A DNA stretch of 49,590 nucleotides from Coriobacteriia bacterium (GCA_030655755.1 JAUSOQ010000001.1:1-49590), one strand, 5' to 3'. Shown: positions 34,119 to 43,714, numbered from the stretch's first letter. A program made the numbers and translations. Notes: a model not told the origin generated them from the sequence alone.

Positions 34119-35807
34119 GTGGAAGAGCCGCTCATCCTAGAGAGATACCGCCCCTTGGCCGAACTCGGTTCGGGCGCTCACGGCACCGTCGTCCTCGCCT
34201 TCGACACCCGCATGGCCCGACGCGTCGCGATCAAGCGCCTTCCGCTCGGCCATGAGGCCCGTAAGGCTGGTCTGGCCGAGGCCAGGACCGCCGCGATGCT
34301 CAACCACCCTGAGATCGTCGTCGTGCACGAGTGGGACACCGATGATGACGAAGCGTTCCTCGTCATGGAGTACGTGGATGGCGCCTCACTCGCAGACATC
34401 CTCGACGAGACCGGCGCCCCACTGGATGCCGACGAGGCGGCGGCAGTACTCGGCGGCGTGGCCCGCGCGCTCGCTTTCGCGCATGACAACGGCGTCCTGC
34501 ACCTCGACATCAAACCCGCCAACATCCTCATCACACGCAACGGACGCGTGAAGGTCACCGACTTCGGCGTCTCGGCGCTGACCGGCCTCTCCGGCCGCGC
34601 GCACGGTATAGCCGGGACCATCGGCTACATGCCGCCCGAGCAGATACGCGCCGAGGAACTCGATGCGCGCACCGACGAGTGGGCTCTGGCATCACTCGCC
34701 TATGAGCTGCTCACCAACGCGAATCCGTTCGACTCGGACTCGCTCGAGGGCTCGCTCTTCAAGATCGAGAATGCTGACATGCCCTTACCTTCGGACTTCG
34801 AGCCGGGCCTTCCACGCGGCGTCGACGACGTGCTGCTCGCGGCGCTCGCCCCGGAGTCCGAAGAGCGCTACCCCTCGGTCAGCGCGTTCGTGACCGCACT
34901 GCTCGATCACCTCGGAGACGCAGAGGTCGGCAGGGAGTCACTGGCTGATCTGGTGTCCGGTCTCGTCGAGGACGACGAGGACGGCATGGCCGAGGAGTAC
35001 GCCAGGCTCGGCCTGTGGGACCGCCTCGCATCCCGCGCGCACTGGTTCCGCCGAGGGTGGGCCGCAGTGCTGTGCGGCTGGCTCGTGTGGGCGGGCCTCT
35101 CGGCCTTCGGCCTCACCGACGCGGCGCTCTGGGGCGCCGCTGGTCTCGGTGCGCTCGCAGGCGCACTGGCTCCCGGACTCGGGCTCGCACTCGGCATCCT
35201 CGGTTTCGGCGCAGGACTCCTGCACGCTGACATCCTCGGCGGCGTACTCTTCTTGGTTCCCTCGATCGCGTTCTGGGTGTACGTCGGCCGTCGTGGCAAG
35301 GGCGACGCGCTCGCTCCGGCTACGGCACCCGCACTCGGCGTCCTGCGCGCGGCTCCCGCGACCCCGCTGCTTCTCGGTTTCGTGTTCGCCCCGCTGATGG
35401 CGGGGCTCTCGGCGGCGGCAGCCTCCCTCGCGACGATGGCGGTAGCGGCGGCCAGCGGCTCGACAGCGCCCTTCCTCGCCGTCGACTGGCGCTTCTTCAT
35501 CGACCCGTGGGATGCGGCCGTCATGGCCGCCAACATGCGCGCCCTTCTCGTACCCGGAGTACTCGTCACTATCGCGGGTTGGGCGCTCAGCGCGATCGCA
35601 TGTTCACTTGCGTGCGCGCACGGCACGCGCGGCTGGGCGAGCGTGGGCGCCACTCTCGGCGCGCTCGTCCTCGGCGGCTCGTATGTCGCATGGGGCGCTC
35701 TCGATCCCATCGTCACGATCGAGACCTGGGCGACCAGCGGCGGCGTGGCGCTCATGGTGATGGTAGTCGTCATCGCACTCGGCGCCCCGACGCGGGGTGC
35801 CGAGTAG
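34119..35807 (+). CDS. Ser/Thr protein kinase with a multi-helix membrane C-terminus
   Basis: A 562-aa kinase. The Hanks-type domain (about 8-270) has the Gly loop LGSGAHGTV, the lysine in VAIKRL, the metal loop DFGVSALTG and the activation-loop end GYMPPEQ. The catalytic loop reads HLDIKPANIL: Asp is kept but the preceding Arg of HRD is Leu, so it is a non-RD kinase. The C-terminal half has roughly eight Ala/Leu/Gly-rich transmembrane helices and no PASTA repeats. It opens the FhaA-FhaB-phosphatase-RodA/PBP-PknB cluster. GTG start; a TACAAT -10-like box lies at 34084. Confidence 0.85.
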   Translation: MEEPLILERYRPLAELGSGAHGTVVLAFDTRMARRVAIKRLPLGHEARKAGLAEARTAAMLNHPEIVVVHEWDTDDDEAFLVMEYVDGASLADILDETGAPLDADEAAAVLGGVARALAFAHDNGVLHLDIKPANILITRNGRVKVTDFGVSALTGLSGRAHGIAGTIGYMPPEQIRAEELDARTDEWALASLAYELLTNANPFDSDSLEGSLFKIENADMPLPSDFEPGLPRGVDDVLLAALAPESEERYPSVSAFVTALLDHLGDAEVGRESLADLVSGLVEDDEDGMAEEYARLGLWDRLASRAHWFRRGWAAVLCGWLVWAGLSAFGLTDAALWGAAGLGALAGALAPGLGLALGILGFGAGLLHADILGGVLFLVPSIAFWVYVGRRGKGDALAPATAPALGVLRAAPATPLLLGFVFAPLMAGLSAAAASLATMAVAAASGSTAPFLAVDWRFFIDPWDAAVMAANMRALLVPGVLVTIAGWALSAIACSLACAHGTRGWASVGATLGALVLGGSYVAWGALDPIVTIETWATSGGVALMVMVVVIALGAPTRGAE

Positions 35808-35900
35808 GCGTTACGGCACGGCGACACTGACGAGCCGCGGCGCGCCGGAGTTGGTATCATGAGGATTCGAGGCACGCACCTTCGGGCAGCAGGCGGTACG

Positions 35901-36617
35901 ATGGGCATTCTCTCCGACTTTGAAGACAGGGTCGCCTCAGGCATCGAAGGCCTGTTCGCCGGCGCGTTCCGCTCCCCGGTACAGCCCGCTGAACTCGCGA
36001 AAGCGCTCGGCAAAGCGATGGACGACGGCCGCGTGATCGGTGTCGGCAAGGTCTACGCACCCGTCGCGTACACTGTCGCACTGTCCCCCGATGACGATGC
36101 CAAGCTCGGAGCCTTCAAGCCCACCCTCGGCGGAGAGCTCGCCACGTACCTGGTCGATCATGCACGCGAGCGACGCTACGAACTTGCTTCCCGACCGTCC
36201 GTGGCCTTCGTGACCCATGAGGACCTTCGACTGGGACGCTTCCGCGTGAGCGCCACACTCGCCGAGACGGACGCCGAGAACGCTGCCGAGGAGTACGGAT
36301 CCCCGGCGCGACGGCAGACCGCGATCACCGACATCTCCACCGTCACTGTTAACGATATGAACCATGATGTCGCGCTCCGCGGTGAGCAGGTCATCATCGG
36401 ACGTCTGTCCGATGCACAGATCCGTCTGACCGATGCCAATGTCTCAAGGCGACATGCCGCGTTCATTCGTCTTGAAGACGGTTGGGCGATCGAGGACTTG
36501 GACTCCACGAACGGGACACGCCTGAATGGACGTCCCGTGACACGTGCTCGACTCCACAACGGCGACGTCGTTGAGATCGGCCTCACCCGGCTCGTCTACC
36601 ACGAACCGCGGACGTAG
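35901..36617 (+). CDS. fhaA: FhaA-like protein (DUF3662 plus FHA domain)
   Basis: A 238-aa cytoplasmic adaptor. The N-terminal DUF3662 domain (about 1-115, starting MGILSDFEDRVASGIEGLF) is followed by a linker and a C-terminal FHA domain with IIGRLSDAQI, VSRRHAAFI and LDSTNGTRLNGRP, the phosphothreonine-binding loops. In mycobacteria FhaA binds phosphorylated partners of PknB and tunes peptidoglycan precursor flow. The ATG at 35901 was chosen because the conserved domain begins exactly there. It is followed after 4 bp by fhaB. Confidence 0.88.
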   Translation: MGILSDFEDRVASGIEGLFAGAFRSPVQPAELAKALGKAMDDGRVIGVGKVYAPVAYTVALSPDDDAKLGAFKPTLGGELATYLVDHARERRYELASRPSVAFVTHEDLRLGRFRVSATLAETDAENAAEEYGSPARRQTAITDISTVTVNDMNHDVALRGEQVIIGRLSDAQIRLTDANVSRRHAAFIRLEDGWAIEDLDSTNGTRLNGRPVTRARLHNGDVVEIGLTRLVYHEPRT

Positions 36618-36621
36618 ACGG

Positions 36622-37041
36622 ATGGTCGACATCGTCCTCCTCTTCGGCAAGATCCTCTTCTTGGCGCTGCTGTACCTGTTCCTTCTCGCCGCGGTTCGTG
36701 CGGGCATGGGAATGGTGCGCACCGGCGGCACGAGAAAGCAGCCTAAGGGACTCGGCCTGACCGTCGCGCGTGGCCCCAAGGAGATCTTAGGCGTCACGCT
36801 CCCGCTCTCCGGCCCCATCGTCGTGGGACGCTCACCCGATGCAGACCTCGTGATCGCCGACGACTTCGTCTCCTCCTTGCATCTCAAGATCACACCCTCG
36901 GCCGATGGCGCGATCGTTGAAGACCTCGGCTCCACGAACGGGACCCTCGTGAACGGACAGCCTGCGACGCGCCCACTGGGGGTGTCGGTTGGAGACCTCA
37001 TCGAGATCGGCACCAACCAGCTCAAGGTCGTAGTCTCATGA
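36622..37041 (+). CDS. fhaB: FhaB-like membrane-anchored FHA protein
   Basis: A 139-aa protein with one N-terminal transmembrane helix (ILFLALLYLFLLAAVRAG) and a cytoplasmic FHA domain: VVGRSPDADLVI, SSLHLKI and LGSTNGTLVNGQ. This matches mycobacterial FhaB (FipA), which links kinase signalling to the divisome. Its TGA overlaps the phosphatase ATG (ATGA), so translation is coupled. Confidence 0.88.
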   Translation: MVDIVLLFGKILFLALLYLFLLAAVRAGMGMVRTGGTRKQPKGLGLTVARGPKEILGVTLPLSGPIVVGRSPDADLVIADDFVSSLHLKITPSADGAIVEDLGSTNGTLVNGQPATRPLGVSVGDLIEIGTNQLKVVVS

Positions 37042-38171
37042 ACGCCCGCCGAGAAGATCCGCACCACGCCGGTGGGAGCGATGTCGGTCGCATACGCTCG
37101 GGCAACGAGGATGCGTATCTGATCAGCCCTCCGCTGTACGCGGTCGCTGATGGCCTCGGCGGACACTCCGCCGGTGAAGTCGCGAGCCGGATCGCCGTCG
37201 AGACACTGCAGAACGCCGCACCACGACATGCTGACGCCAAAGCGCTCGGCAGGGCGGTGCGTCAGGCGAACACCGCTGTCATCACCGCAGCTGAGAACGG
37301 TCGCGGTCGTGCGGGTATGGGCACCACGATGACTGCCGCCGTGGTGGAGGGCACGCGCATCGTGATCGCACATGTCGGCGACTCCCGCGCATATCTGCTG
37401 CACCTCGGCGAGCTGCAGCAGATCACCGACGACCACTCGATGGTCGCTGACATGGTGCGCCGCGGCACGCTGAGTCTGGAGGAGTCGCGCCACCACCCCA
37501 ATCGAAGCGTCATCACACGTGCGCTCGGCTCGGATCCCAACCTCGTCGTAGACACGTTCGAGGTCGACGCCGCCCCCGGCGACCGGTTACTGCTGTGCAC
37601 CGACGGACTCACCGGAATGGTGGACGATCCGCTCATCTCGCGGGTGCTGGCCGGTTCGCACACCCCACGACTCGCCGTCGAGAGTCTGGTGGGCTATGCG
37701 AACGATGCGGGGGGACAGGACAACATCACCGTCGTCGTCGTGGACATCGAGCGTGGTCCGGGCGACCCGGGCCTACCGGCAGCAGCAGCAGACGCCCGAT
37801 CAGCGGAGCGCGGTGCAGCACGCCGCTGGATCGCACGTATCCTGTGGGTGCTCCTCGCGGCCGCGCTCATCGGCGGTGCTGCGTGGGCGGCGTACTCCTA
37901 CGCCCGCGGCCAGGCCTACCTCATCGAGGAGAGTGGCGTGATCGTTGTGTATGAGGGCGTGCCCGGTGACTTCGCCGGCATCGAACTGCACTGGCGCTCG
38001 GAAGCGACCACCGTCACCACCGACGCGCTCGATCCCATCACCGCCGCCAGACTGAAGGCAGGCGTACGCACCGACAGCCTTCAAGACGCCCAGGCGCTTC
38101 TCCAGCAATACCGCGCCCGTGCCGAGGAGTCGTTCGCCGCGACCCCGACGCCGACACCCTCGACACCCTAG
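37038..38171 (+). CDS. pstP: PP2C-family Ser/Thr phosphatase (PstP-like)
   Basis: A 377-aa membrane phosphatase that reverses PknB-type phosphorylation. The catalytic domain (about 12-240) has metal motifs RSGNEDAYL, VADGLGGHSAGE, HVGDSRAYL, LCTDGLTGMV and GGQDNITVVVV. One transmembrane helix (about 262-285) leads to a small extracytoplasmic domain of about 80 residues and a Thr/Pro-rich tail, as in mycobacterial PstP. It sits between fhaB and the SEDS-PBP fusion, in mycobacterial order. Confidence 0.92.
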   Translation: MNARREDPHHAGGSDVGRIRSGNEDAYLISPPLYAVADGLGGHSAGEVASRIAVETLQNAAPRHADAKALGRAVRQANTAVITAAENGRGRAGMGTTMTAAVVEGTRIVIAHVGDSRAYLLHLGELQQITDDHSMVADMVRRGTLSLEESRHHPNRSVITRALGSDPNLVVDTFEVDAAPGDRLLLCTDGLTGMVDDPLISRVLAGSHTPRLAVESLVGYANDAGGQDNITVVVVDIERGPGDPGLPAAAADARSAERGAARRWIARILWVLLAAALIGGAAWAAYSYARGQAYLIEESGVIVVYEGVPGDFAGIELHWRSEATTVTTDALDPITAARLKAGVRTDSLQDAQALLQQYRARAEESFAATPTPTPSTP

Positions 38172-38180
38172 GAGGCCGAA

Positions 38181-40916
38181 GTGCGCTCCCGCCGCGACAT
38201 CGAGCTCCTGCTGCTGCTCGCGGCCGCTCCCGCCGTGTTGCTACTCTTCGCACTCGTGCAGGGCAACGCCCGCGATACCCTCGCGCTCGCCGACCTCGCC
38301 GTCCCGGGCGGACTGCTGCTCGCGTTCGTCGTGGCACACCTCGCCACCCGCTACCTCGCGCCGGGCGCGGATCCGGTGCTCCTGCCTATCACCTTCCTGC
38401 TCTCGGGCGTGGGGCTGGCGTTCGTGACGCGTCTCGATCCGACGCTCGGCGCCAGTCAGACGCGCTGGGTGCTCGGCGGGGTGGTCGCGATGGTCGTGGT
38501 GCTCGCACTCGTACCTTCGCTCGAGCGCGTGGCCCGCTACAAGTACACGATCATGCTTGCCGGCGTCGGGCTGCTCCTCCTGCCGGCGCTTATCGGCGTC
38601 GAGGTGAACGGGGCCAAACTGTGGTTGCACTTCGCAGGCATGTCGTTCCAGCCGGCGGAGGTCGCCAAGATCCTCATCGTGCTGTTCCTCGCCGCCTATC
38701 TCGCCGACACGCGCGAGGTCCTCTCGGTATCGACCAGGCGCGTACTGGGCATGTGGCTTCCGCCCGCCAAACACCTCGGCCCGCTGCTGGTCATGTGGGC
38801 GGTCTCGCTCATCGTTCTGGTCGCCGAGAAGGACCTCGGCTCTTCGCTGTTGTTCTTCGGGTTGTTCCTCGTGATGATCTACGTCGCTACGGGTCGCTCG
38901 GGGTACGTGATCGTGGGTGCAGGGCTCTTCGTGATCGGTGCTGCAGCCGCATTCCTGATGTTCACGCACGTGCAGACGCGCGTCGCGATCTGGATCGATC
39001 CATTCGCCGACGCCACCGGCCGCGGCTACCAGCTCGTGCAATCGCTCTTCGCATTTGGTGCAGGACGTATGACCGGCGTGGGCGTCGGCAAAGGGCTACC
39101 CACGCGTATCCCCTTCATCGAGACCGACTTCATCTTCGCCGCCATCGGTGAAGAACTGGGGCTCCTCGGCGGGGCAGCCCTCATCATCGCCTACCTCGTC
39201 TTCTGCCTGCGCGGCCTATCCACCGCCACACGCGCTCGCTCGGACATGGCAGCATTCACCGCCGCTGGGCTGGTGGCCGCATTCGCGCTGCAGACGTTCG
39301 TCATCATCGGCGGTGTCACGCGCCTGATCCCGCTCACGGGTATCACGCTCCCCTTCGTCAGCTACGGCGGCTCCTCGATCCTGTCCAACTTCATGCTGCT
39401 CGCACTCCTGCTGCGAGCTGGTGACGCTGGCACCGGACAGGAGACCGAGATCATCCGCACAGGCTCGACGGGCATCCTCGGCAGGTTCGCCCTGGCGCGA
39501 CGCCTGGCCGGCGTGGGATGGGTCGTCGTCACGCTGCTGGTCGCGCTCATCGCAAACCTCACGTATCTGCAGGTCTTCGCCGCTGACGCGCTTGCCGCCA
39601 ACCCCGCGAACACGCGCCAGCTGGCAGAGGAGCTCCGCCAGGAACGCGGCGCCATCATCACGAGCGACGGGATGACCTTGGCCGAGTCCGTGCCCGACGG
39701 TGCAGTCTTCTCGCGCAGCTATCCGGCCGGCACGCTCGGCGCGCACGTCGTCGGCTACTACAGCCCACGCTATGGCCGGGCTGGCATCGAGGCCGCAATG
39801 AACGATGCGTTGGCCGGAAAGCGCACGTTCGCGACGTTGCGCGATATGGTCGACTCCGCCGCGGGCATCCCTGTGGCCGGCAACGATGTGCGCCTGACCA
39901 TCGACGCCGACGTGCAGGCCGCCGCGCAGGCGGCACTCGGCGACTATCGCGGCGCGTGCGTCGCCATCGATCCCCGGACAGGGGCGATCCTCGCGCTCGC
40001 GTCCTCACCCACCTACGACCCGGCGACGGTTGACGCCACATGGGAGACGCTCGCTTCGGACTCGGGTCCGGCGCCACTGGTGGATCGCGCCATCCAGTCG
40101 CTCTACCCACCCGGCTCGACCTTCAAGGTCGTGACACTCACCGGCGCGCTCGGTACCGGCATCGCCACCCCGGACAGTACGTATCCCGGGACTTCACCTC
40201 TCAAGATAGGCGGCGCAGACGTCTCCAACTATGGCGGCAGCAGCTACGGCACGGTGACGCTCAGCAAGGCGACCTACAGCTCGATCAACACGGTGTACGC
40301 GCAGCTTGCGGTGGATCTCGGCGCCGAAAAGCTCGTCGCGCAATGCGACCGCTTCGGCTTCGGCGCAAAGCCTCCCCTCGAACTGCCCACGGTCGCATCG
40401 CTCATGCCGGACCCCGCCGAGATGACCACGTGGGAGACCGCGTGGGCGGGCGTCGGTCAGCCGGTCGGCGAGCACGAGAGCCCTGCCGGACCCCAGGTCA
40501 CCGCGCTTCAGATGGGCATGATCGCCGCAGGCATTGCCAACGACGGCGTCATCATGCGCCCCTACGTCGTGGACTCGATCACCGACCGCGCCGGGCGCAT
40601 CATCACCGAGACGAGCCCGCGCGCCTACATGACCGCGACCGACCCGATCACCGCCAACACCGTGACCGAACTCATGGTGGGCGTCATCACGAGCGGGTCC
40701 GGCACGCGCGCCGCGATCAACGGCGTGAAGGTGGCCGGCAAGACCGGCACCGCCGAGGCTGGCAAGAGTGTGGAGACACACGCATGGTTTATCGCCTTCG
40801 CTCCCGCCGAGAACCCCACCGTCGCAGTCGCGATCATCCTCGAAAATGCCGGCGTGGGTGGCAGGGTCGCCGCCCCCGCAGCCAAGACGGTGCTGCAGGC
40901 GGCGTTGGCTCGATGA
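38181..40916 (+). CDS. Fused SEDS glycosyltransferase (FtsW/RodA) and class B penicillin-binding protein
   Basis: A 911-aa single reading frame. Residues of about 1-410 are a SEDS polymerase with ten or so helices (FVTRLDPTLGASQTRWVLGG, FQPAEVAKILIVLFLAAYL, EKDLGSSLLFFGLFLVM, FIFAAIGEELGLLGG, PFVSYGGSS). A further helix about 440-460 starts a transpeptidase with GAIITSDGMTLAES, the active-site S646-T-F-K649, SxN (SSINT) and K854-TG. Mycobacteria encode RodA and PbpA as two adjacent genes; here they are one protein, so polymerase and crosslinker are locked 1:1. GTG start at 38181. I see no frameshift or internal stop. Confidence 0.88.
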   Translation: MRSRRDIELLLLLAAAPAVLLLFALVQGNARDTLALADLAVPGGLLLAFVVAHLATRYLAPGADPVLLPITFLLSGVGLAFVTRLDPTLGASQTRWVLGGVVAMVVVLALVPSLERVARYKYTIMLAGVGLLLLPALIGVEVNGAKLWLHFAGMSFQPAEVAKILIVLFLAAYLADTREVLSVSTRRVLGMWLPPAKHLGPLLVMWAVSLIVLVAEKDLGSSLLFFGLFLVMIYVATGRSGYVIVGAGLFVIGAAAAFLMFTHVQTRVAIWIDPFADATGRGYQLVQSLFAFGAGRMTGVGVGKGLPTRIPFIETDFIFAAIGEELGLLGGAALIIAYLVFCLRGLSTATRARSDMAAFTAAGLVAAFALQTFVIIGGVTRLIPLTGITLPFVSYGGSSILSNFMLLALLLRAGDAGTGQETEIIRTGSTGILGRFALARRLAGVGWVVVTLLVALIANLTYLQVFAADALAANPANTRQLAEELRQERGAIITSDGMTLAESVPDGAVFSRSYPAGTLGAHVVGYYSPRYGRAGIEAAMNDALAGKRTFATLRDMVDSAAGIPVAGNDVRLTIDADVQAAAQAALGDYRGACVAIDPRTGAILALASSPTYDPATVDATWETLASDSGPAPLVDRAIQSLYPPGSTFKVVTLTGALGTGIATPDSTYPGTSPLKIGGADVSNYGGSSYGTVTLSKATYSSINTVYAQLAVDLGAEKLVAQCDRFGFGAKPPLELPTVASLMPDPAEMTTWETAWAGVGQPVGEHESPAGPQVTALQMGMIAAGIANDGVIMRPYVVDSITDRAGRIITETSPRAYMTATDPITANTVTELMVGVITSGSGTRAAINGVKVAGKTGTAEAGKSVETHAWFIAFAPAENPTVAVAIILENAGVGGRVAAPAAKTVLQAALAR

Positions 40917-41125
40917 ACACCCAGAGTGTCATGCACGCGACCTGGGAGCGTACGGGGCCCATCCTTGCCGGACTCGCCTGGTCTGTACCGACCGCGATGT
41001 GGACCGGGTTCATCGTCGGCTGGATGCCGGCTGACACGCCAAGCGCACTGGGAGCCGCGCATCCCCATGCTTCGCCGCCGCACGACGAGAGCAGGGCTTT
41101 TGCGGTAGAATATCAACGGTCGTGA
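40913..41125 (+). CDS. Possible small membrane protein between the SEDS-PBP fusion and pknB
   Basis: A 70-aa frame beginning MNTQSVMHATWERTGPI, starting at an ATG that overlaps the preceding stop (ATGA) and ending 7 bp before a possible pknB start. It has one weakly hydrophobic segment (GPILAGLAWSVPTAMWTGFIVGW, about 15-37). Tight coupling and position support it. Low conservation signals and its small size mean it could be chance. Confidence 0.35.
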   Translation: MNTQSVMHATWERTGPILAGLAWSVPTAMWTGFIVGWMPADTPSALGAAHPHASPPHDESRAFAVEYQRS

Positions 41126-41162
41126 GCAGGTTATGACCCAGATCGACAACGGGAGTCGCAAC

Positions 41163-43001
41163 GTGGAAGACATGATGTTCGGCCGCAGGTACCGGGTGAC
41201 CGAGCGCATCGGTTCCGGAGGCATGGCCGAGGTCTACAAGGCCCAGGACGAAGTACTCGGCCGCACCGTCGCCGTGAAGGTACTGCATGCGCGCTACGCA
41301 ACGGAGCCCAACTTCGTCGCGCGCTTCCGTCAGGAGGCCCAGGCGGCTGCGAACCTACAGCATCCCAACATCGTGAACATCTACGACTGGGGTCGTGAGG
41401 ACGAAACGTACTTCATCGTCATGGAGTTCGTGAAAGGCACCGACCTCAAGGCCATCGTGCAGCAGCAGGGTCCGCTCGACCCTATCCGGGCCGCCGAGTA
41501 CGCCGTGCAGGTCTGTTCGGCACTAGCCGAGGCCCACGGCTACGACGTCATCCACCGCGACATCAAGCCGCACAACATCGTCATCACTCCCGACGGCGCC
41601 GTCAAAGTCATGGACTTCGGTATCGCGCGTGCCGGGAACACGAGCATGACGCAGACCGGCTCGGTCCTTGGCACGGCGCAGTACATCAGCCCTGAACAGG
41701 CGCAGGGACGACCGCTCGGGCCCTCTTCCGACCTCTACTCACTCGGTGTGACGCTCTACGAACTCGTGACCGGGCGCCTTCCTTTTGATGCCGACACTCC
41801 CGTGGCCGTCGCGCTCAAGCAGGTCAACGAGCAGCCGGTGCCCGTGCGCCAAGTGCGCCCATCGGTGCCCGCTTCTCTTGAGGCCGTCATCATGCGTGCG
41901 TTGCGCAAGGATCCGTCCGAACGCTACATCTCGGCCAAGGAGATGCGCACCGACCTCAAGCGCGTTGTGAGCGGTGAGGCGTTGAACGCACCTGCCGCCT
42001 ACGCACCCCGACAGGTAGACGAGACCTCGGTCATGCCTGCGATGGAGCGCGCCGATCACGTCCGCACCGCCAGCAACATCCGTCCTGTGCCCGAACGGCG
42101 CGTGAGTCCATGGGTATGGGTGGCAGTGGCGGCGCTTGTCCTCGTCCTTGGGATCGGAACAGCACTCGCGCTCAACGCTCTCGGGAATGGCCAGATCGTC
42201 ACACCGCCACTCGTCGGTCTCACTGAAGAACAGGCGATCATCGAGCTGAAGTCGGCCGAGCTCGAACTCGGCGAAGTGACGACACAGAACGATCCGAGCG
42301 TCGAACTCGGGAAGATCATCAGTCAGGACCCCGAGTCGGGCACGAAGGTGGAGAAGGGCACGGCGGTCGATATCGTCGTCAGCGCCGGTATCGAGCAGGT
42401 GGAGATGCCCGATCTGACCGAGATGCCCGAAGGCGATGCTATCGATGCGCTCAAGGAGCTCGGACTGGTGTACGAGCGCTCGGCCGATGAGTACAACACC
42501 GAGCTTGCCGAAGGCATCGTGATCCGCACCGAGCCCGAGGCTCTCACGATGGTGCCCAAGGGCCAGCGTGTCGTGCTCTATGTCTCCAGGGGCACCGAGA
42601 AGGTGCAGGTGCCCGACGTGACGGGCAAGACCCTCGCAGACGCGACCAAGGACCTACAGGCCGCAGACTTCAAGGTGACCTCGACAGAGGAGTTCAGTGA
42701 CACGGTACCGAAGGGTCAGGTCATCAGTCAGACGCCCGATCCCGCTGTTTACGTGGATGCCGGCTCGACCGTGAAGCTCGTCATCTCGAAGGGCGTAGAC
42801 ATCGTGATCGTCCCCGATGTGACCGGTATGACGGAAGCCGCGGCCCGCGCTGAGTTGACGAGCAAGGGACTCGAAGCAAAGGTCGAATACGAAGATAGCC
42901 TCGAGCACGGTCTTGTGATCGATCAGGACCCGATCCCCAACGCCTCAGCCAGACGCAACGACACCGTCACCATCACGGTCGGGATCGATCCTAACCTGTA
43001 G
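41163..43001 (+). CDS. pknB: PknB-like Ser/Thr kinase with four PASTA repeats
   Basis: About 612 aa. The cytoplasmic kinase (about 5-270) has IGSGGMAEVYKA, VAVKVL, the RD catalytic loop HRDIKPHNIV, MDFGIA and GTAQYISPEQ. After a juxtamembrane linker, one transmembrane helix (VWVAVAALVLVLGIGTALAL) leads to four extracellular PASTA domains of about 65 residues, which bind muropeptides/lipid II. It controls wall growth together with the upstream FHA and PP2C proteins. An in-frame ATG lies at 41133, but GTG at 41163 has GGGAG 7 nt upstream and is preferred. The 3' end overlaps the convergent phosphoribosyltransferase by 11 bp. Confidence 0.92.
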   Translation: MEDMMFGRRYRVTERIGSGGMAEVYKAQDEVLGRTVAVKVLHARYATEPNFVARFRQEAQAAANLQHPNIVNIYDWGREDETYFIVMEFVKGTDLKAIVQQQGPLDPIRAAEYAVQVCSALAEAHGYDVIHRDIKPHNIVITPDGAVKVMDFGIARAGNTSMTQTGSVLGTAQYISPEQAQGRPLGPSSDLYSLGVTLYELVTGRLPFDADTPVAVALKQVNEQPVPVRQVRPSVPASLEAVIMRALRKDPSERYISAKEMRTDLKRVVSGEALNAPAAYAPRQVDETSVMPAMERADHVRTASNIRPVPERRVSPWVWVAVAALVLVLGIGTALALNALGNGQIVTPPLVGLTEEQAIIELKSAELELGEVTTQNDPSVELGKIISQDPESGTKVEKGTAVDIVVSAGIEQVEMPDLTEMPEGDAIDALKELGLVYERSADEYNTELAEGIVIRTEPEALTMVPKGQRVVLYVSRGTEKVQVPDVTGKTLADATKDLQAADFKVTSTEEFSDTVPKGQVISQTPDPAVYVDAGSTVKLVISKGVDIVIVPDVTGMTEAAARAELTSKGLEAKVEYEDSLEHGLVIDQDPIPNASARRNDTVTITVGIDPNL

Positions 43002-43614
43002 CCCCATCCAGCAACGCCAGGACTTCGGCATCGGTCGTCTGGTCGAACTCGCGGTAGAACTGACCGACGGCTGCAAAGTCGTACGGCTCCTCGATGGTGA
43101 CCAGATCGAGACCCTCTGAGCGCATCTGCTTTGCCGTGCCCCACGGCGCGACCGGCACAGCGACGATGACGTGCTGCGCGCCGTGTCGGCGCAGGTACTC
43201 GACGGCCTTGCGTATCGTGAGACCTGTGGCGATCCCGTCATCGACGACCACGGCGGTCCGGCCCTGGACCGCGAGCGCCGCTCGACCACGGCGGTACGCC
43301 TCCACTCGCCGCCGTACCTCGACCGATCGGGCCGCCGCTTCTGTCTCCACGTAGCCTTCCGGAAGGCGTATGCCCTGCGCGATGGTCACGTCCCCGTCAG
43401 CATCAACCGCGCCGATGGCGTACTCCGGCTGTCCGGGCGCGCCCAACTTGCTGGCGATGACGATATCGAGTGGCAGTCCGAGTGCTTTGGCAACCTCGGC
43501 AGCCACAACGAGACCACCCCTCGGCACACCGAGGATGAATGCGTCGGCTCCCTCCAGGCGACCACGCAGTATTTCGGCCAGGCGACGGCCGGCGTCCTGC
43601 CTATCGGTGAACAC
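42991..43614 (-). CDS. Type I phosphoribosyltransferase domain protein
   Basis: A 207-aa PRTase-fold protein. Early motif ILGVPRGGLVVAAEVAKAL, then LDIVIASKLGAPGQPEYAIGAV, and the PRPP loop VVVDDGIATGLTIRKAV. This group is often annotated as a putative phosphoribosyltransferase/hydrolase and the substrate is unknown. The start is decided by the ribosome site: GGAGGTGATC, almost fully complementary to 16S rRNA, lies 5-8 nt before GTG at 43614, making the protein start MFTDRQDAG rather than at the ATG at 43629. It converges with pknB. Confidence 0.82.
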   Translation of the reverse strand: MFTDRQDAGRRLAEILRGRLEGADAFILGVPRGGLVVAAEVAKALGLPLDIVIASKLGAPGQPEYAIGAVDADGDVTIAQGIRLPEGYVETEAAARSVEVRRRVEAYRRGRAALAVQGRTAVVVDDGIATGLTIRKAVEYLRRHGAQHVIVAVPVAPWGTAKQMRSEGLDLVTIEEPYDFAAVGQFYREFDQTTDAEVLALLDGATG

Positions 43615-43714
43615 TGCGATCACCTCCATAGGAGACTCTACCCAGGGTGAGCGGTGCGAGGACAATCGATCGCCTGCCTGCAAGTAAAGGCCACCCTGCA
43701 TGCCGTCCCGCGAG

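Noticed and set aside
34907-36049. 380-codon minus-strand open frame
   Set aside because: Pro/Ser/Ala-rich mirror of the membrane kinase tail and fhaA; both sense genes have clear motifs.
36444-37496. 350-codon minus-strand open frame
   Set aside because: Antisense to fhaA, fhaB and the phosphatase, whose FHA and PP2C motifs are unmistakable.
40040-40912. N-terminal part of a long frame running into the small gene at 40913
   Set aside because: It is out of frame within the transpeptidase domain and Arg/His-rich; only the last 70 codons could be real.
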